Below are positions 8,234-17,079 of a stretch of DNA of 37,962 bases, piece by piece (the first letter of the stretch is position 1; every line of letters begins with the position of its first letter). The notes below the pieces were generated by a model that was not told the DNA's origin, did not search any database, and saw only the letters and a program-made list of their open reading frames with translations. The stretch spans positions 1-37,962 of the forward strand of contig NZ_JOJE01000054.1 in NCBI RefSeq assembly GCF_000720255.1, given 5' to 3'. The position numbers and the translations under genes were made by a program. This DNA is from Streptomyces griseus subsp. griseus (GTDB lineage: Bacteria > Actinomycetota > Actinomycetes > Streptomycetales > Streptomycetaceae).

Positions 8234-9238
8234 ATGCGTATCGGAATCCTCGGCCTCGGCCGCATCGGCGCCTTCCACGCCGAGACCCTCTTCGGACTCG
8301 ACGCCGTCGAGTCGCTCGTCGTCGCCGACCCCTTCGCGCAGGCCGCCAAGGCCGCCGCCGAGCGGTTCGGCGCCGAGGTCGCCGACTCCCCCGAGGCCGT
8401 GCTGGCCGCCGGGGTGGACGGCGTGGTCATCGCCGCCGCGACCGACGCCCACCCGGGGCTGATCCTCGCCGCCGTCGAGGCCGGTGTACCGGTGTTCTGC
8501 GAGAAGCCCGTCGCCAAGGCCATGAGCGAGGGCGTCGAGGTGCTGAAGGCGGTCGGGGGCAGCGACGTACCGATCCAGATCGGCTACAACCGCCGCTTCG
8601 ACGCCGGCTTCGTCGCCGCCCGGGCGGCCGTGCGCAGCGGCGAGCTCGGCAAGCTGCACACCGTGCGGTCGACCACGCTGGACCCGGCGCCGCCGCCCGC
8701 CGCCTACGTCGCCGCGTCCGGGGGCATCTTCCGGGACTGTTCGGTGCACGACTTCGACATCATCCGCTGGGTGACGGGCCGCGAGGTGACCGAGGTGTAC
8801 GCGGTCGGCGGCAACCGGGGCGCCGACTACATCAAGGAGGCGGGCGACGCCGACACCACCGGCGCGATCCTGACCCTCGACGACGGCACGATCGCCGTGG
8901 TGTCCAACTCCCGCCACAACGCCCGGGGTTACGACGTCCGCATGGAGATCCACGGTTTCCAGGACTCGATCGCGGTCGGCCTGGAGGACAAGCTGCCGCT
9001 GCGCTCCGTGGAGCCCGGCGTGACCTTCCCGTCCGGCACGCCGCACGACTTCTTCATGGACCGCTTCACGGCCGCCTACCGCGCCGAACTCACCGCGTTC
9101 ATCGAGGTCGTGGCCGGCACCCGGCCCTCGCCCTGCACGATCGCGGACGCCCTGGAGGCGGGCTGGATCGCGGAAGCGTGCACGCTGTCGCTGCACGAGC
9201 ACCGTCCGGTGACGATCGCGGAGGTGCGCACCGCCTGA
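8234..9238 (+). CDS. iolG: inositol 2-dehydrogenase (Gfo/Idh/MocA family)
   Basis: A 334-residue NAD-dependent dehydrogenase expected to convert myo-inositol to scyllo-inosose, the first catabolic step. GLGRIG (residues 7-12) binds the cofactor, CEKPVAK near residue 90 carries the catalytic lysine, QIGYNRRFD near 115 is characteristic of inositol dehydrogenases, and FRDCSVHDFDIIRW near 168-181 supplies the Asp and His of the active site. It is preceded by AAGGAG and lies 78 bp after the SDR. A strong hairpin terminator follows. The iolC/iolD/iolE neighbourhood supports the assignment over other family members. Confidence 0.88.
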   Translation: MRIGILGLGRIGAFHAETLFGLDAVESLVVADPFAQAAKAAAERFGAEVADSPEAVLAAGVDGVVIAAATDAHPGLILAAVEAGVPVFCEKPVAKAMSEGVEVLKAVGGSDVPIQIGYNRRFDAGFVAARAAVRSGELGKLHTVRSTTLDPAPPPAAYVAASGGIFRDCSVHDFDIIRWVTGREVTEVYAVGGNRGADYIKEAGDADTTGAILTLDDGTIAVVSNSRHNARGYDVRMEIHGFQDSIAVGLEDKLPLRSVEPGVTFPSGTPHDFFMDRFTAAYRAELTAFIEVVAGTRPSPCTIADALEAGWIAEACTLSLHEHRPVTIAEVRTA

Positions 9239-9249
9239 CCGGGTGGGCG

Positions 9250-9289
9250 AACGACGAGGGCGGGCCCGGTGGGCCCGCCCTCGGTCGTT
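9250..9289. terminator. strong bidirectional terminator between iolG and iolE
   Basis: A 12-bp perfect GC-rich stem (9256-9267 with 9271-9282, loop GGT) is extended by a further 6-bp pairing of AACGAC with GTCGTT across one unpaired base. It lies between two convergent genes, so it can serve both. Confidence 0.85.
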
Positions 9290-9305
9290 GTCCGCCCCCC
9301 GGCCG

Positions 9306-10246
9306 TCAGGCCCCGCAGGAGCGCAGGAACTTCCGGGTGCGTACCGCGATGGGCAGCGGCTTGTCCGGCTCGCACGGGTACATGTCCTGCTCGACGATCG
9401 CGAACAGCTCCACGCCGAGCTTCTGCGCCGCGACCAGCACGGGCTCCAACTCGGGTATTCCTGAGGGCGGTTCGCACATCACCCCGCGCTGCACGGCCGG
9501 GCCGAACGGCACCCCTCCCGCCACCACGTCGGCCAGGATCTCCGGGTCGACCTGCTTGAGGTGGAGGTAGCCGATGCGTTCACCGTACGCCTCGATCAGC
9601 TTGACGCTGTCCCCGCCGCAGTAGGCGTAGTGGCCGGTGTCCAGGCACAGGTTGACCAGCTCGGAGTCGGTCGAGTCGAGGAACCGCTCGACGTGGTCCT
9701 CGGTGTCGATGTGCGTGTCGGCGTGCGGGTGGACCACGATGTCCAGGCCGTACGTCTCCTTCACCTCGTACCCGAGCCTCCCCCAGCTCTCGGCTTCGCT
9801 CGAGCCGGGGGGACCCCCATCATGCCCTTGGTGAGGTGGGTCCACTGCTCCGGCGTCAGCTCCGGCGGCTCCAGGATCTCGGCGGTCTTGTCGTCGCGCC
9901 AGAAGGACGGGATGACCACCAGGTGCCGCGCGCCCATCGCCTGGGTGAGCTCGGCGACCTGGCCCACGTGCTCCCAGGTGGACTCCCAGACGGACGGGCC
10001 GTGGTGCAGGCCGGTGAAGACCGTGCCCGCCGAGACCTTCAGGTTCCGCTTGTCCACCTCGTCGGTGAGGCGTGCCGGATCGGTCGGCAGGTAGCCGTAG
10101 GGGCCGAGTTCGATCCAGGAGTAGCCCGCTTCGGTGACCTCGTCCAGGAAGCGTTCCCAGGGCACCTGCGCGGGGTCGTCGGGGAACCAGACGCCCCAGG
10201 AGTCGGGGGCCGAGCCGACCCGGATGCGGTCCAGGCCGCCGGCCAT
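9306..10246 (-). pseudogene. iolE: inosose dehydratase (IolE) disrupted by a short hairpin repeat
   Basis: IolE (sugar phosphate isomerase/epimerase TIM barrel) dehydrates scyllo-inosose. The N-terminal part reads from an ATG at 10246 (GSAPDSWGVWFPDD, then GPYGYLPTD) to about 9821 at TKGM. The C-terminal part reads in another frame from about 9776 (LGYEVKE, then HPHADTHIDTEDH, CLDTGHYAYCGGD, LKQVDPEIL, EPPSG) to the stop. Between them lie 44 bases where the family normally has about two codons; they form a GC-rich hairpin of a type I recall as dispersed in Streptomyces genomes. The net shift of two bases breaks the frame, and the upstream part ends soon after the insert. The ATG lies one base after the ABC ATPase stop, implying co-transcription. 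Confidence 0.85.
9779..9820. repeat. dispersed Streptomyces-type short hairpin repeat inserted in iolE
   Basis: About 42 bp. CCCCC (9780-9784) pairs with GGGGG (9808-9812), and CGGCT (9791-9795) with AGCCG (9803-9807), around a TCGCTCG loop and a six-base bulge. The CTCGGCTTCGCTCGAG core followed by a G run and CCCCCA matches, from memory, a short palindromic repeat common between Streptomyces genes. No other copy was noticed in this window. Confidence 0.65.
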
Positions 10247-10247
10247 G

Positions 10248-11162
10248 TCAGGTGGCCCCTTCCCCGGTCTTCGCCACCGGCGCGGTGAGGTCCTGCTCCT
10301 CGGGGAGCTCCTCGACGTCGACTCCGCGCACCTGTGCCAACTCGTGCTTGAGCGCGGCGAGTTCGGTGCCGCCGGCCATATGGTTGGTGAGTTCCTCCAG
10401 GCTGACCTGGTCACGGGAGGCGGAGAGTTCCATCGTGCCCAGTCGCAGGACGCTGAAGTGGTCGCCGACCATGTAGGCGTGGTGGGGGTTGTGGGTGATG
10501 AAGATGACGCCGAGGCCTCGTTCGCGGGCGGCGGCGATGTACTTCAGCACCACACCGGACTGCTTCACGCCCAGCGCGGCGGTGGGCTCGTCCAGGATCA
10601 GCACGCGGGCGCCGAAGTAGACGGCGCGGGCGATGGCGACGCACTGGCGCTGTCCGCCGGAGAGGGTGCCGATGGGCTGTTCGAGGTCGTCGAGGACGAT
10701 GCCCATGTTGCGCAGTTCCTCGTCGGCGGTCTGCTTCATCCGGTCGATGTCGAGGCGGCGTACGGGCCAGGGGCCCTTGGTCATCTCGGAGCCGAGGAAG
10801 AAGTTGCGCCAGACGGGCATCAGCGGGACGGTCGCCAGGTCCTGGTAGACGGTGGCGATGCCCTTGTCGAGGGCTTCGCGCGGGGTGGAGAACCGTACGG
10901 GTTCGCCGTCGACGAGGAACTCGCCCTCGGTGTGCTGGTGCAGCCCCGAGATGATCTTGATGAGGGTGGACTTGCCGGCGCCGTTGTCACCGAGCACGCA
11001 GGTGACCCGGCCCGGGTGGACCTTCAGGTCGATGCCGTGCAGGGCGCGGATGTTGCCGTAGGACTTGCCTGCGTTGCGCAGTTCGACGATCGTGTCGTCC
11101 TGCTGCGCCGGGGTGTCCGCGATGACGGCCCCGTGGGTGCCGGTTCCGTTGGTGGATGTCAT
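10248..11162 (-). CDS. sugar ABC transporter ATP-binding protein (CUT2 type, single nucleotide-binding domain)
   Basis: A 304-residue cytoplasmic ATPase energising the importer encoded upstream. Walker [10 protein letters not shown] near residues 58-66, Q-loop VYQDL near 105, signature [14 protein letters not shown] near 166-179, Walker [11 protein letters not shown] near 187-196 and H-loop ITHN near 222 are all intact. It has one nucleotide-binding domain, whereas many CUT2 importers use a double one of about 500 residues, so it should act as a homodimer. The ATG lies four bases past the permease stop, and iolE starts directly after it, giving an operon of binding protein, permease, ATPase and iolE. 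A C-terminal acidic tail has no recognised motif. Confidence 0.92.
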   Translation of the reverse strand: MTSTNGTGTHGAVIADTPAQQDDTIVELRNAGKSYGNIRALHGIDLKVHPGRVTCVLGDNGAGKSTLIKIISGLHQHTEGEFLVDGEPVRFSTPREALDKGIATVYQDLATVPLMPVWRNFFLGSEMTKGPWPVRRLDIDRMKQTADEELRNMGIVLDDLEQPIGTLSGGQRQCVAIARAVYFGARVLILDEPTAALGVKQSGVVLKYIAAARERGLGVIFITHNPHHAYMVGDHFSVLRLGTMELSASRDQVSLEELTNHMAGGTELAALKHELAQVRGVDVEELPEEQDLTAPVAKTGEGAT

Positions 11163-11166
11163 GGGG

Positions 11167-12246
11167 TCACCTCCGGGTCGCCGTACGGCTGACCCACAGA
11201 TTGATCAGGACGGCGCCGAGCAGCATCACGCCGAGGAAGGCCTTGAACCAGTCCGGGTTCCAGCCGGCGTAGACGATGCCCTGCTGGACCATGCCGAACA
11301 TGAACGCGCCGAAGACCGGGCCGATCGCGCTGCCGGCGCCGCCGGTCAGCAGACAGCCGCCGATGACGGCCGCGGAGATGTAGATCAGCTCCTGGCCGAC
11401 GCCCTCGCCGGACTGCACGGTGTTGAAGGTGAACAGCTGGTGCATGCCGACGAACCAGGCGCCGAAGCCGACCAGCATGAACAGCGAGATCTTGGTGAAG
11501 GTCACCGGGACACCGACGGCACGGGCAGATTCCTTGTTGCCACCGACGGCGAAGATCCAGTTGCCGTACCTGGTGCGCAGCAGGACCCAGGTGGCGATCG
11601 CGGCGAAGACCAGCCAGTACACGATGGTGATCTTGACGTTGACGCCACCGACGTGGAAGGACGAGGCGAAGATCTTCTTGGCCTGGCCGAAGCCGTCCAT
11701 GTCGCTGATGTCGTCGGTGGCCACGTTGGTGGTGACCAGTTTGGTCACCGCGAGGTTCACGCCCTGGAGGATCAGGAAGGTGCCCAGGGTGATCAGGAAG
11801 CTGGGCAGGCCGGTCTTGACGACCATCCAGCCGTTCAGGAAGCCGATCGCCAGCGACACGATCAGCGCGACCACGACACCGACCCAGACGTTCAGGGTCA
11901 GTTGGTAGCTCAGCATGCTCGCGGTGAGCGCCGAGCTGATGACCGCGACGCCGGCCGACAGGTCGAACTCGCCGCCGATCATCAGCAGCGCGACCGGCAG
12001 GGCCATGATCCCGATGGTCGACGACTGGTAGAGGATGTTGGCCATCGAGTCGCCGTCGCGCACCGGCGGTGCCGCCACGAGGAAGAACACGTACACGGCG
12101 ACGGCACCGAGGAAGACACCGACCTCGGGCCGGGCGAGCAGGCGCAGCGCCAGGGGGCGCCGCGTGGTCCGTCCGTCCGACTCCTTGGGGCCGGAGGCCG
12201 GCGGTGGGGTCACCGCCGGCGCAGCCTGCTGGGTCATACCGATCAC
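11167..12246 (-). CDS. sugar ABC transporter permease (CUT2/ribose type)
   Basis: A 359-residue membrane protein of the BPD_transp_2 family that forms the channel of the importer. About nine to ten helices follow a cytoplasmic N-terminus rich in Pro and Ala (residues 1-35). The conserved GGEFDLSAG segment near residue 86-94 and [11 protein letters not shown] near 240-250, the coupling region to the ATPase, are typical of ribose/inositol-type permeases. The GTG start overlaps the stop of the binding-protein gene by four bases (GTGA), so translation is coupled. Confidence 0.92.
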   Translation of the reverse strand: MIGMTQQAAPAVTPPPASGPKESDGRTTRRPLALRLLARPEVGVFLGAVAVYVFFLVAAPPVRDGDSMANILYQSSTIGIMALPVALLMIGGEFDLSAGVAVISSALTASMLSYQLTLNVWVGVVVALIVSLAIGFLNGWMVVKTGLPSFLITLGTFLILQGVNLAVTKLVTTNVATDDISDMDGFGQAKKIFASSFHVGGVNVKITIVYWLVFAAIATWVLLRTRYGNWIFAVGGNKESARAVGVPVTFTKISLFMLVGFGAWFVGMHQLFTFNTVQSGEGVGQELIYISAAVIGGCLLTGGAGSAIGPVFGAFMFGMVQQGIVYAGWNPDWFKAFLGVMLLGAVLINLWVSRTATRR

Positions 12247-13262
12247 CGAGTGCCCTTCGCGGCGAACGCGGCGACGGTGTCGACGTTGGACTTGTCGACG
12301 AACGCGGGACCGGTCAGCACCGGCGCCTCACCGCCGCCCATGTAGTTGCCGTTGTTCTTGTAGAGCCACAGGGAGTCGATCGCCAGGTAGCCCTGGAGGT
12401 AGGGCTGCTGGTCGACGGCGAACTGGATGGAGCCCTTGTCGATGGCGCTCGTCAGTTCCTTGTTCAGGTCGAAGGTCGCGACCTTGGCCTTGCTGCCCGA
12501 TTCCTCGATCGACTGCGTGGCGGTGAGCGCGAAGGGGGCGCCGAGGGTCACGACGTAGTCGATGGCGGAGTCCTGCTTGAGCTTGGCGGTGATCGTCGAC
12601 TTCACCGACGGCATGTCGGTGCCGTTGACGTAGAGGGTCTCCGTGGTGCCGGAGAAGGTCTTCTTCACACCGTCGCAGCGCTGGGTGAGGCCGATGTTGC
12701 CCTGCTCCTGGATGACACAGACGGCCTTCTTGGCGCCGGCCTCGTTGAGCCGCTTGCCGAGCGCCTCGCCCGCGACCGTCTCGTCCTGGCCGAAGAACTC
12801 CATCAGGCCGAGCTTCTTCCAGTCGCTCACACCGGAGTTGAGGCCGACGACGGGTATCTTCGCCGCCTTCGCCTTGCTCACGACGTCCTTGAGGGCGTCG
12901 GGCTTGGCGAGGGTGATGGCTATGCCGTCCACCTTCTGGTCGATCGCGTTCTGCACCAGGTTGGCCTGGCTGCCGGCGTTCGGGTCGGCGGAGTAGATCA
13001 GTTTGACGTTGTCCTTGGCCGCGGCTGCCTCGGCGCCCTTGCGGACGATGTCCCAGAAGGTGTCGCCGGGCGACTGGTGGGTGACCAGGGCGACCGTCAT
13101 CCGGGGCGTGGTGGCCTTGCCCGCGGAAGCGTTGCCGCCTCCCTCCTCGGACTTCTTGCCGCCAGAGCTGCTGGAGCAGCCTGCGAGGGTCAGTGCTGCC
13201 ACAGCGGCCACGGCCACCACGGGGGCCAGTCTGCGGGAGCGGGAGTGCGAAGAGCGGTCCAT
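12243..13262 (-). CDS. sugar ABC transporter substrate-binding lipoprotein
   Basis: A 339-residue extracellular lipoprotein of the ribose/inositol-binding (Peripla_BP_4) family. A basic N-terminus and hydrophobic stretch end in the lipobox LTLAGC, with the cysteine near residue 29, followed by a Ser/Gly/Lys linker. The binding fold shows MTVALVTHQSPGDTFWDIVRKGAE, DGIAITLAKPDALKD and VVTLGAPFALTATQSIEE. The ATG follows AGGAAAG. It is first in the importer operon. Context (iolC, iolD, iolG) points to inositol or a related cyclitol as substrate, but the ligand is inferred. Confidence 0.92.
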   Translation of the reverse strand: MDRSSHSRSRRLAPVVAVAAVAALTLAGCSSSSGGKKSEEGGGNASAGKATTPRMTVALVTHQSPGDTFWDIVRKGAEAAAAKDNVKLIYSADPNAGSQANLVQNAIDQKVDGIAITLAKPDALKDVVSKAKAAKIPVVGLNSGVSDWKKLGLMEFFGQDETVAGEALGKRLNEAGAKKAVCVIQEQGNIGLTQRCDGVKKTFSGTTETLYVNGTDMPSVKSTITAKLKQDSAIDYVVTLGAPFALTATQSIEESGSKAKVATFDLNKELTSAIDKGSIQFAVDQQPYLQGYLAIDSLWLYKNNGNYMGGGEAPVLTGPAFVDKSNVDTVAAFAAKGTR

Positions 13263-13285
13263 CTTTCCTGCACCTCACTGTGCGA

Positions 13286-13313
13286 CGGGGGAAAGGGAAA
13301 GGGAAAGGGGAGG
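13286..13313 (+). repeat. GGGAAA purine tract in the 5' leader of the binding-protein gene
   Basis: A one-strand purine run made of about three GGGAAA units flanked by GGGG and GGGGAGGG lies 24-50 bp before the importer's first ATG. Four or more G runs could form a quadruplex on the plus strand, or a pyrimidine-rich leader in the mRNA. No function is established. Confidence 0.5.
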
Positions 13314-13336
13314 GTGATCGCTGGGATCCGGTGCGG

Positions 13337-13387
13337 TGTTCGGACGTCCCGAACAAGGCAGTTGCGCTGGTTCGGGATCCAATCCCG
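13337..13387. promoter_or_regulatory. two operator-like inverted repeats at the importer promoter
   Basis: TGTTCGG (13337-13343) and CCGAACA (13349-13355) form one 7-bp inverted repeat. CGGGAT (13373-13378) and ATCCCG (13382-13387) form another that overlaps the proposed -10 TTGGAT (13377-13382, minus strand) of the importer operon. A repressor at these sites would block transcription of the transporter genes. Confidence 0.45.
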
Positions 13388-13405
13388 TAGGGCGCCCGGT
13401 GTCAA
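13377..13405 (-). promoter_or_regulatory. candidate promoter of the importer operon
   Basis: On the minus strand, TTGACA (13400-13405) is followed after 17 bp by TTGGAT (13377-13382), upstream of the binding-protein gene. The -35 lies inside the inverted repeat described at 13401-13462. Confidence 0.45.
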
Positions 13406-13462
13406 TACTTTGTTAAGACATCATTTCACAATCAGGTCCGAATGTAAGTACAAAGCCTTGAC
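13401..13462. promoter_or_regulatory. long inverted repeat embedding divergent TTGACA boxes
   Basis: GTCAATACTTTGT (13401-13413) and ACAAAGCCTTGAC (13450-13462) are inverted copies matching at 11 of 13 positions, 36 bp apart. Each carries an ACAAAG box followed outward by TTGACA, one for the importer and one for iolC. Two identical boxes facing outward suggest one regulator controlling both directions; the GntR protein at the end of the locus or the LacI protein are candidates. Confidence 0.5.
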
Positions 13463-13487
13463 AGTGACGCCCTCCGCGACCTACATC
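13458..13487 (+). promoter_or_regulatory. candidate promoter of iolC-iolD
   Basis: TTGACA (13458-13463) is followed after 18 bp by TACATC (13482-13487), 49 bp before the iolC start. Consensus -35 and moderate -10. Confidence 0.5.
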
Positions 13488-13535
13488 TGGGAGGCCGGAA
13501 GGCCCCCAGATCCAGCTCGACGAGGAGCGTCGCCC

Positions 13536-14318
13536 ATGGCTGAGTCAGTCCGGTCCTTCGACCTGATCACGATGGGCCACACCGGAGTCGATCTCTGTCC
13601 CCATCAGTCTGGCCTACCACTGACCCGGGTGGCGACCTCCGGGAAGATCTTCGACGGTTCCGCCACAAACGTGGCCGTCGCAGCCGCCCGCCTGGGCCGG
13701 ACCACCACCGTGCTCACATGTGCCGACCACACCGAGGAGCTGGACTTCTTCGCGATCCGAGCGGCCCGCGTCCTGTGGATCACCGGCACCGGCCTGAGCC
13801 AGGAGCCCGGCCGCTCCACCACCCTCGCCGCCCTCAAGTCACGCGACGGAGCGGGCATGACCGTCTTCGACCTGGACTGGCGTCCCGCGCTCTGGAGAGA
13901 CGCCGAGGAGGCCCGCCCGTACTACGCCGAGGCGCTGCGCCACTCCACCGTGGCGGTCGGCGACCTCGAGGCCTGTGAGGTCGCCACCGGCGTCCGTGGA
14001 TCACGCGCCTGCGCCGAGGAGTTGCTGGCCGCCGGCGTCGAACTGGCCGTGGTCAGGCAGGGCTCGGCGGGCGTGCTCTCGGTACACCGGGACGGCACGG
14101 TCGCGCAGGCACCGCCGGTGACGTCCGAGGCCGTCAACGGCCGTGGCGCGGACGACGCGTTCGGCGGCTGGCTCGTCCACGGGCTGCTGTCCGGCTGGGA
14201 GTTGGAGCGGACCCTGCGGCACGCCAACGCGGCCGGCGCCCTCGTCACCTCCCGTCCCGCCGACTCCTGCGCGATGCCCACCCAGGCGGAGGTCGAGGAC
14301 CTCCTCGCCCGCGGCTGA
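13536..14318 (+). CDS. iolC: 5-dehydro-2-deoxygluconokinase-like PfkB protein with an internal deletion
   Basis: IolC phosphorylates 5-dehydro-2-deoxygluconate in inositol catabolism. This 261-residue frame aligns at both ends with IolC: DLITMGHTGVDL at the N-terminus, GSATNVAVAAARLG near 43-56, then WITGTGLSQEP, FDLDWRP and AMPTQAEVEDLL. About 65 residues expected after the AAARLGR segment, normally including the GADPFG and PTPVTFCE substrate-binding lid, are missing in frame. The anion-hole motif GAGD is changed to GADD, although the catalytic Asp remains. The start follows GAGGAG. It is probably inactive or altered. It is first in an operon with iolD. Confidence 0.8.
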   Translation: MAESVRSFDLITMGHTGVDLCPHQSGLPLTRVATSGKIFDGSATNVAVAAARLGRTTTVLTCADHTEELDFFAIRAARVLWITGTGLSQEPGRSTTLAALKSRDGAGMTVFDLDWRPALWRDAEEARPYYAEALRHSTVAVGDLEACEVATGVRGSRACAEELLAAGVELAVVRQGSAGVLSVHRDGTVAQAPPVTSEAVNGRGADDAFGGWLVHGLLSGWELERTLRHANAAGALVTSRPADSCAMPTQAEVEDLLARG

Positions 14319-14360
14319 CCGTCCCACCCCCGCCGACCCACCCACTCCGAGAGGCATCCC

Positions 14361-16241
14361 ATGAGCCGGCCGACCATCCGCCTGACCGTCGCCCAGGCGC
14401 TGGTGCGCTTCCTGTCCGTCCAGCACTCCGAACGGGACGGCGTACGGCACCGGCTGATCGCCGGCACCTGGGGCATCTTCGGCCACGGCAACGTCGCCGG
14501 GATCGGCCAGGCACTCCTCGAACACCGCGACGTGATGCCGTACCACCAGGGCCGCAACGAGCAGGCGATGGTGCACGCGGCCGTCGGCCACGCCCGGCAG
14601 CTCGACCGCCTCTCCGCTCAGGCGGTCACCACGTCCATCGGACCCGGCGCCACCAACCTGGTCACCGGCGCCGCCCTCGCGACGATCAACCGCCTGCCGG
14701 TGCTGCTCCTGCCCGGCGACTACTTCGCGACCCGCCCCGCCGACCCGCTGCTCCAGCAGCTGGAGCACCCGACCGAGGCCGACGTGTCCGTCAACGACAC
14801 CCTGCGCCCGGTCTCCCGCTGGTTCGACCGCGTCCACCGCCCCGAGGCGCTGATCCCGGCGGCCCTCCAGGCCATGCGGGTCCTCGCCGACCCCGCCGAG
14901 ACCGGCGCCGTCACCCTGGCCCTGCCGCAGGACGTGCAGGCGCAGGCGTACGACTGGCCGGAGGAGTTCTTCGCCGAGCGCGTGTGGCGGGTACGGCGTC
15001 CCCTGCCCGACCCGGTGGAACTGTCGGAGGCCGTCCGGCTGATCCGTGGCGCCCGTCGTCCCTTGGTGATCAGCGGTGGCGGGGTCCACCACAGCAGGGC
15101 CGAGGAGGCGCTGAAGGCGTTCGCCGACGCCACCGGCATCCCGGTCGCCGCCACCCAGGCCGGCAAGGGCTCCCTGCGCCACGACCACCCCGCCGACCTC
15201 GGCGGCATCGGCCACACCGGCACCGCGGTCGCCGACGACCTCGCGCGCACCGCCGACCTGGTCATCGGCGTCGGCACCCGCTACTCCGACTTCACCACCG
15301 CCTCCGGCACGCTGTTCCAGCACCCGGACGTGCGCTTCCTCAACCTCAACATCACCGCGTTCGACGCGCACAAGCTGGCGGCCCGCACCCTGGTCTGCGA
15401 CGCCCGGGCAGGCCTGACCGCGCTCACCGCCCGGCTGGACGGCCACCGGGTCGACCCCGCGTACGAGGCCGAGTACCAGGCCGGCAAGGAGCGCTGGGAG
15501 CAGGTCGTGGCCGCCGCCTACCGCGCCGACGACGAGCACGCCGTCCCCACCCAGACCCAGCTGCTCGGCGCGCTCGACGCCGTCGTGGGCGACGACGACG
15601 TGGTGATCAACGCGGCCGGCTCGCTCCCGGGCGACCTGCACAAACTGTGGCGGGCGCGGTCGGCGCGGCAGTACCACCTGGAGTACGGCTACTCCTGCAT
15701 GGGCTACGAGATCCCGGCCGCGATCGGCGTCCAGCAGGCCGCGCCCGGCACGCCGGTGTGGGCGCTGGTCGGCGACGGCACGTACCTGATGATGCCGACC
15801 GAGATCGTCACCGCGGTGCAGGAGGGCCTGCCGGTCAACCTGGTCCTGGTCCAGAACCACGGCTACGCCTCCATCGGCGGCCTGTCGGAGACGGTGGGCG
15901 GCGAGCGCTTCGGCACCGCCTACCGCCACCGGGCCGCCGACGGCACCTTCACCGGCGACCCGCTCCCCGTCGACCTCGCCGCCAACGCGGCCAGCCTCGG
16001 CATGGAGGTGCTGCGCGCGAAGACGGTGGGCGAGCTGCGCGAGGCGCTGGCGGCGGCCCGTGCCTCGGACCGGCCGACCTGTGTGTACGTGGAGACCGAC
16101 GTCGATGGCCCCACGCCCAGCGCTCCTCCCGCCGAGGCCTGGTGGGACGTACCGGTGGCCGAGACGGCGTCCCGGGCGGCCGCCGTCGAGGCGCGTGAGC
16201 GCTACGACCGCGAGGTCGCAGGACGCCGCAGGCACTTGTGA
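14361..16241 (+). CDS. iolD: 3D-(3,5/4)-trihydroxycyclohexane-1,2-dione hydrolase
   Basis: A 626-residue thiamine-pyrophosphate enzyme that opens the cyclohexane ring in inositol catabolism. The N-terminal pyrimidine-binding domain has the catalytic glutamate in YHQGRNEQAM (about Glu67), the central domain shows PLVISGGGVHHS, and the C-terminal diphosphate-binding domain has the GDG motif at about residue 471 ending in VLVQN, the expected GDG-to-N spacing. Length matches the family (about 620-640) and no disabling change is seen. It follows iolC by 42 bp, and its stop lies just before the GntR gene. Confidence 0.93.
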   Translation: MSRPTIRLTVAQALVRFLSVQHSERDGVRHRLIAGTWGIFGHGNVAGIGQALLEHRDVMPYHQGRNEQAMVHAAVGHARQLDRLSAQAVTTSIGPGATNLVTGAALATINRLPVLLLPGDYFATRPADPLLQQLEHPTEADVSVNDTLRPVSRWFDRVHRPEALIPAALQAMRVLADPAETGAVTLALPQDVQAQAYDWPEEFFAERVWRVRRPLPDPVELSEAVRLIRGARRPLVISGGGVHHSRAEEALKAFADATGIPVAATQAGKGSLRHDHPADLGGIGHTGTAVADDLARTADLVIGVGTRYSDFTTASGTLFQHPDVRFLNLNITAFDAHKLAARTLVCDARAGLTALTARLDGHRVDPAYEAEYQAGKERWEQVVAAAYRADDEHAVPTQTQLLGALDAVVGDDDVVINAAGSLPGDLHKLWRARSARQYHLEYGYSCMGYEIPAAIGVQQAAPGTPVWALVGDGTYLMMPTEIVTAVQEGLPVNLVLVQNHGYASIGGLSETVGGERFGTAYRHRAADGTFTGDPLPVDLAANAASLGMEVLRAKTVGELREALAAARASDRPTCVYVETDVDGPTPSAPPAEAWWDVPVAETASRAAAVEARERYDREVAGRRRHL

Positions 16242-16276
16242 CCGCCGTGTCCCGACGACCCCGAGGAGGTGCCTCC

Positions 16277-17059
16277 GTGGCGACACGCGACCGCTCCCGT
16301 GCCGTGCCCGGCTCCGCGCTCGACTCCGTGCACTTCGCCCTGGACCGGGGCAGCCCGGTGCCGCTGTACTACCAGCTCGCCCAGCAGCTGGAGGAGGCCA
16401 TCGAGCACGGCGCCCTCGCCCCGGGCAACCTGCTGGGCAACGAGATCGACCTCTCGGTGCGCCTCGGCCTGTCGAGGCCCACCGTCCGCCAGGCGATCCA
16501 GAACCTGGTGGACAAGGGCCTGCTGGTGCGCCGCCGCGGGGTGGGCACGCAGGTGGTGCACAGCCAGGTCAGGCGCCCGCTGGAGCTCAGCAGCCTCTAC
16601 GACGACCTGGAGGCGGCCGGACAGGGACCCACCACGCACGTGCTGCGCAACGAGACGGCCCCCGCCACCGCCGAGGTGGCCGCCGCCCTCGGCGTCGCGG
16701 AGGGCGCCGAGGTCATCGTCCTGGAGCGGCTGCGGCGCACCCACGACCAGCCCGTGGCGTTCCTGTGCAACTACCTGCCGGCCACCCTGCTCGACCTGCC
16801 GACCGGCCGGCTGGAGTCGACCGGCCTCTACCGGATGATGCGCTCCGCCGGCATCGGCCTGCACAGCGCCCGCCAGACGGTCGGCGCCCGCAGCGCGAAC
16901 GCGCAGGAGGCCGCCCTCCTCGACGAGACGGAGGGTGCGGCGCTGCTCACCATGCAGCGCACGGCGTACGACGACACCGGGCGGGCGGTCGAGTTCGGAC
17001 AGCACATCTACCGGGCCTCGCGGTACGCGTTCGACTTCCAGCTGCTGGTGCGGGCCTGA
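16277..17059 (+). CDS. GntR/HutC-family regulator with UTRA domain
   Basis: About 260 residues. The GntR winged helix (PLYYQLAQQLEEAIEHGALA, LSVRLGLSRPTVRQAIQNLV, GLLVRRRGVGTQVV) covers about residues 20-88 and the UTRA effector domain (about 105-255) follows. The GTG at 16277 has an ideal AGGAGG seven bases upstream; a GTG at 16238 overlaps the iolD stop and is a weaker alternative adding 13 residues. As the last gene of the iolC-iolD operon it probably senses a pathway intermediate and controls the inositol genes, perhaps through the repeats between 13337 and 13462. Confidence 0.9.
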   Translation: MATRDRSRAVPGSALDSVHFALDRGSPVPLYYQLAQQLEEAIEHGALAPGNLLGNEIDLSVRLGLSRPTVRQAIQNLVDKGLLVRRRGVGTQVVHSQVRRPLELSSLYDDLEAAGQGPTTHVLRNETAPATAEVAAALGVAEGAEVIVLERLRRTHDQPVAFLCNYLPATLLDLPTGRLESTGLYRMMRSAGIGLHSARQTVGARSANAQEAALLDETEGAALLTMQRTAYDDTGRAVEFGQHIYRASRYAFDFQLLVRA

Positions 17060-17079
17060 GGCGGACACCGCCGAGACGC

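Noticed and set aside
13286..13313. The GGGAAA tract as a functional quadruplex
   Set aside because: Listed as a repeat only; purine runs can arise by slippage and there is no supporting evidence of function.
14001..16286. A 761-codon minus-strand frame opposite iolD
   Set aside because: iolD shows all TPP-enzyme motifs; the opposite frame is low-complexity and without a ribosome site.
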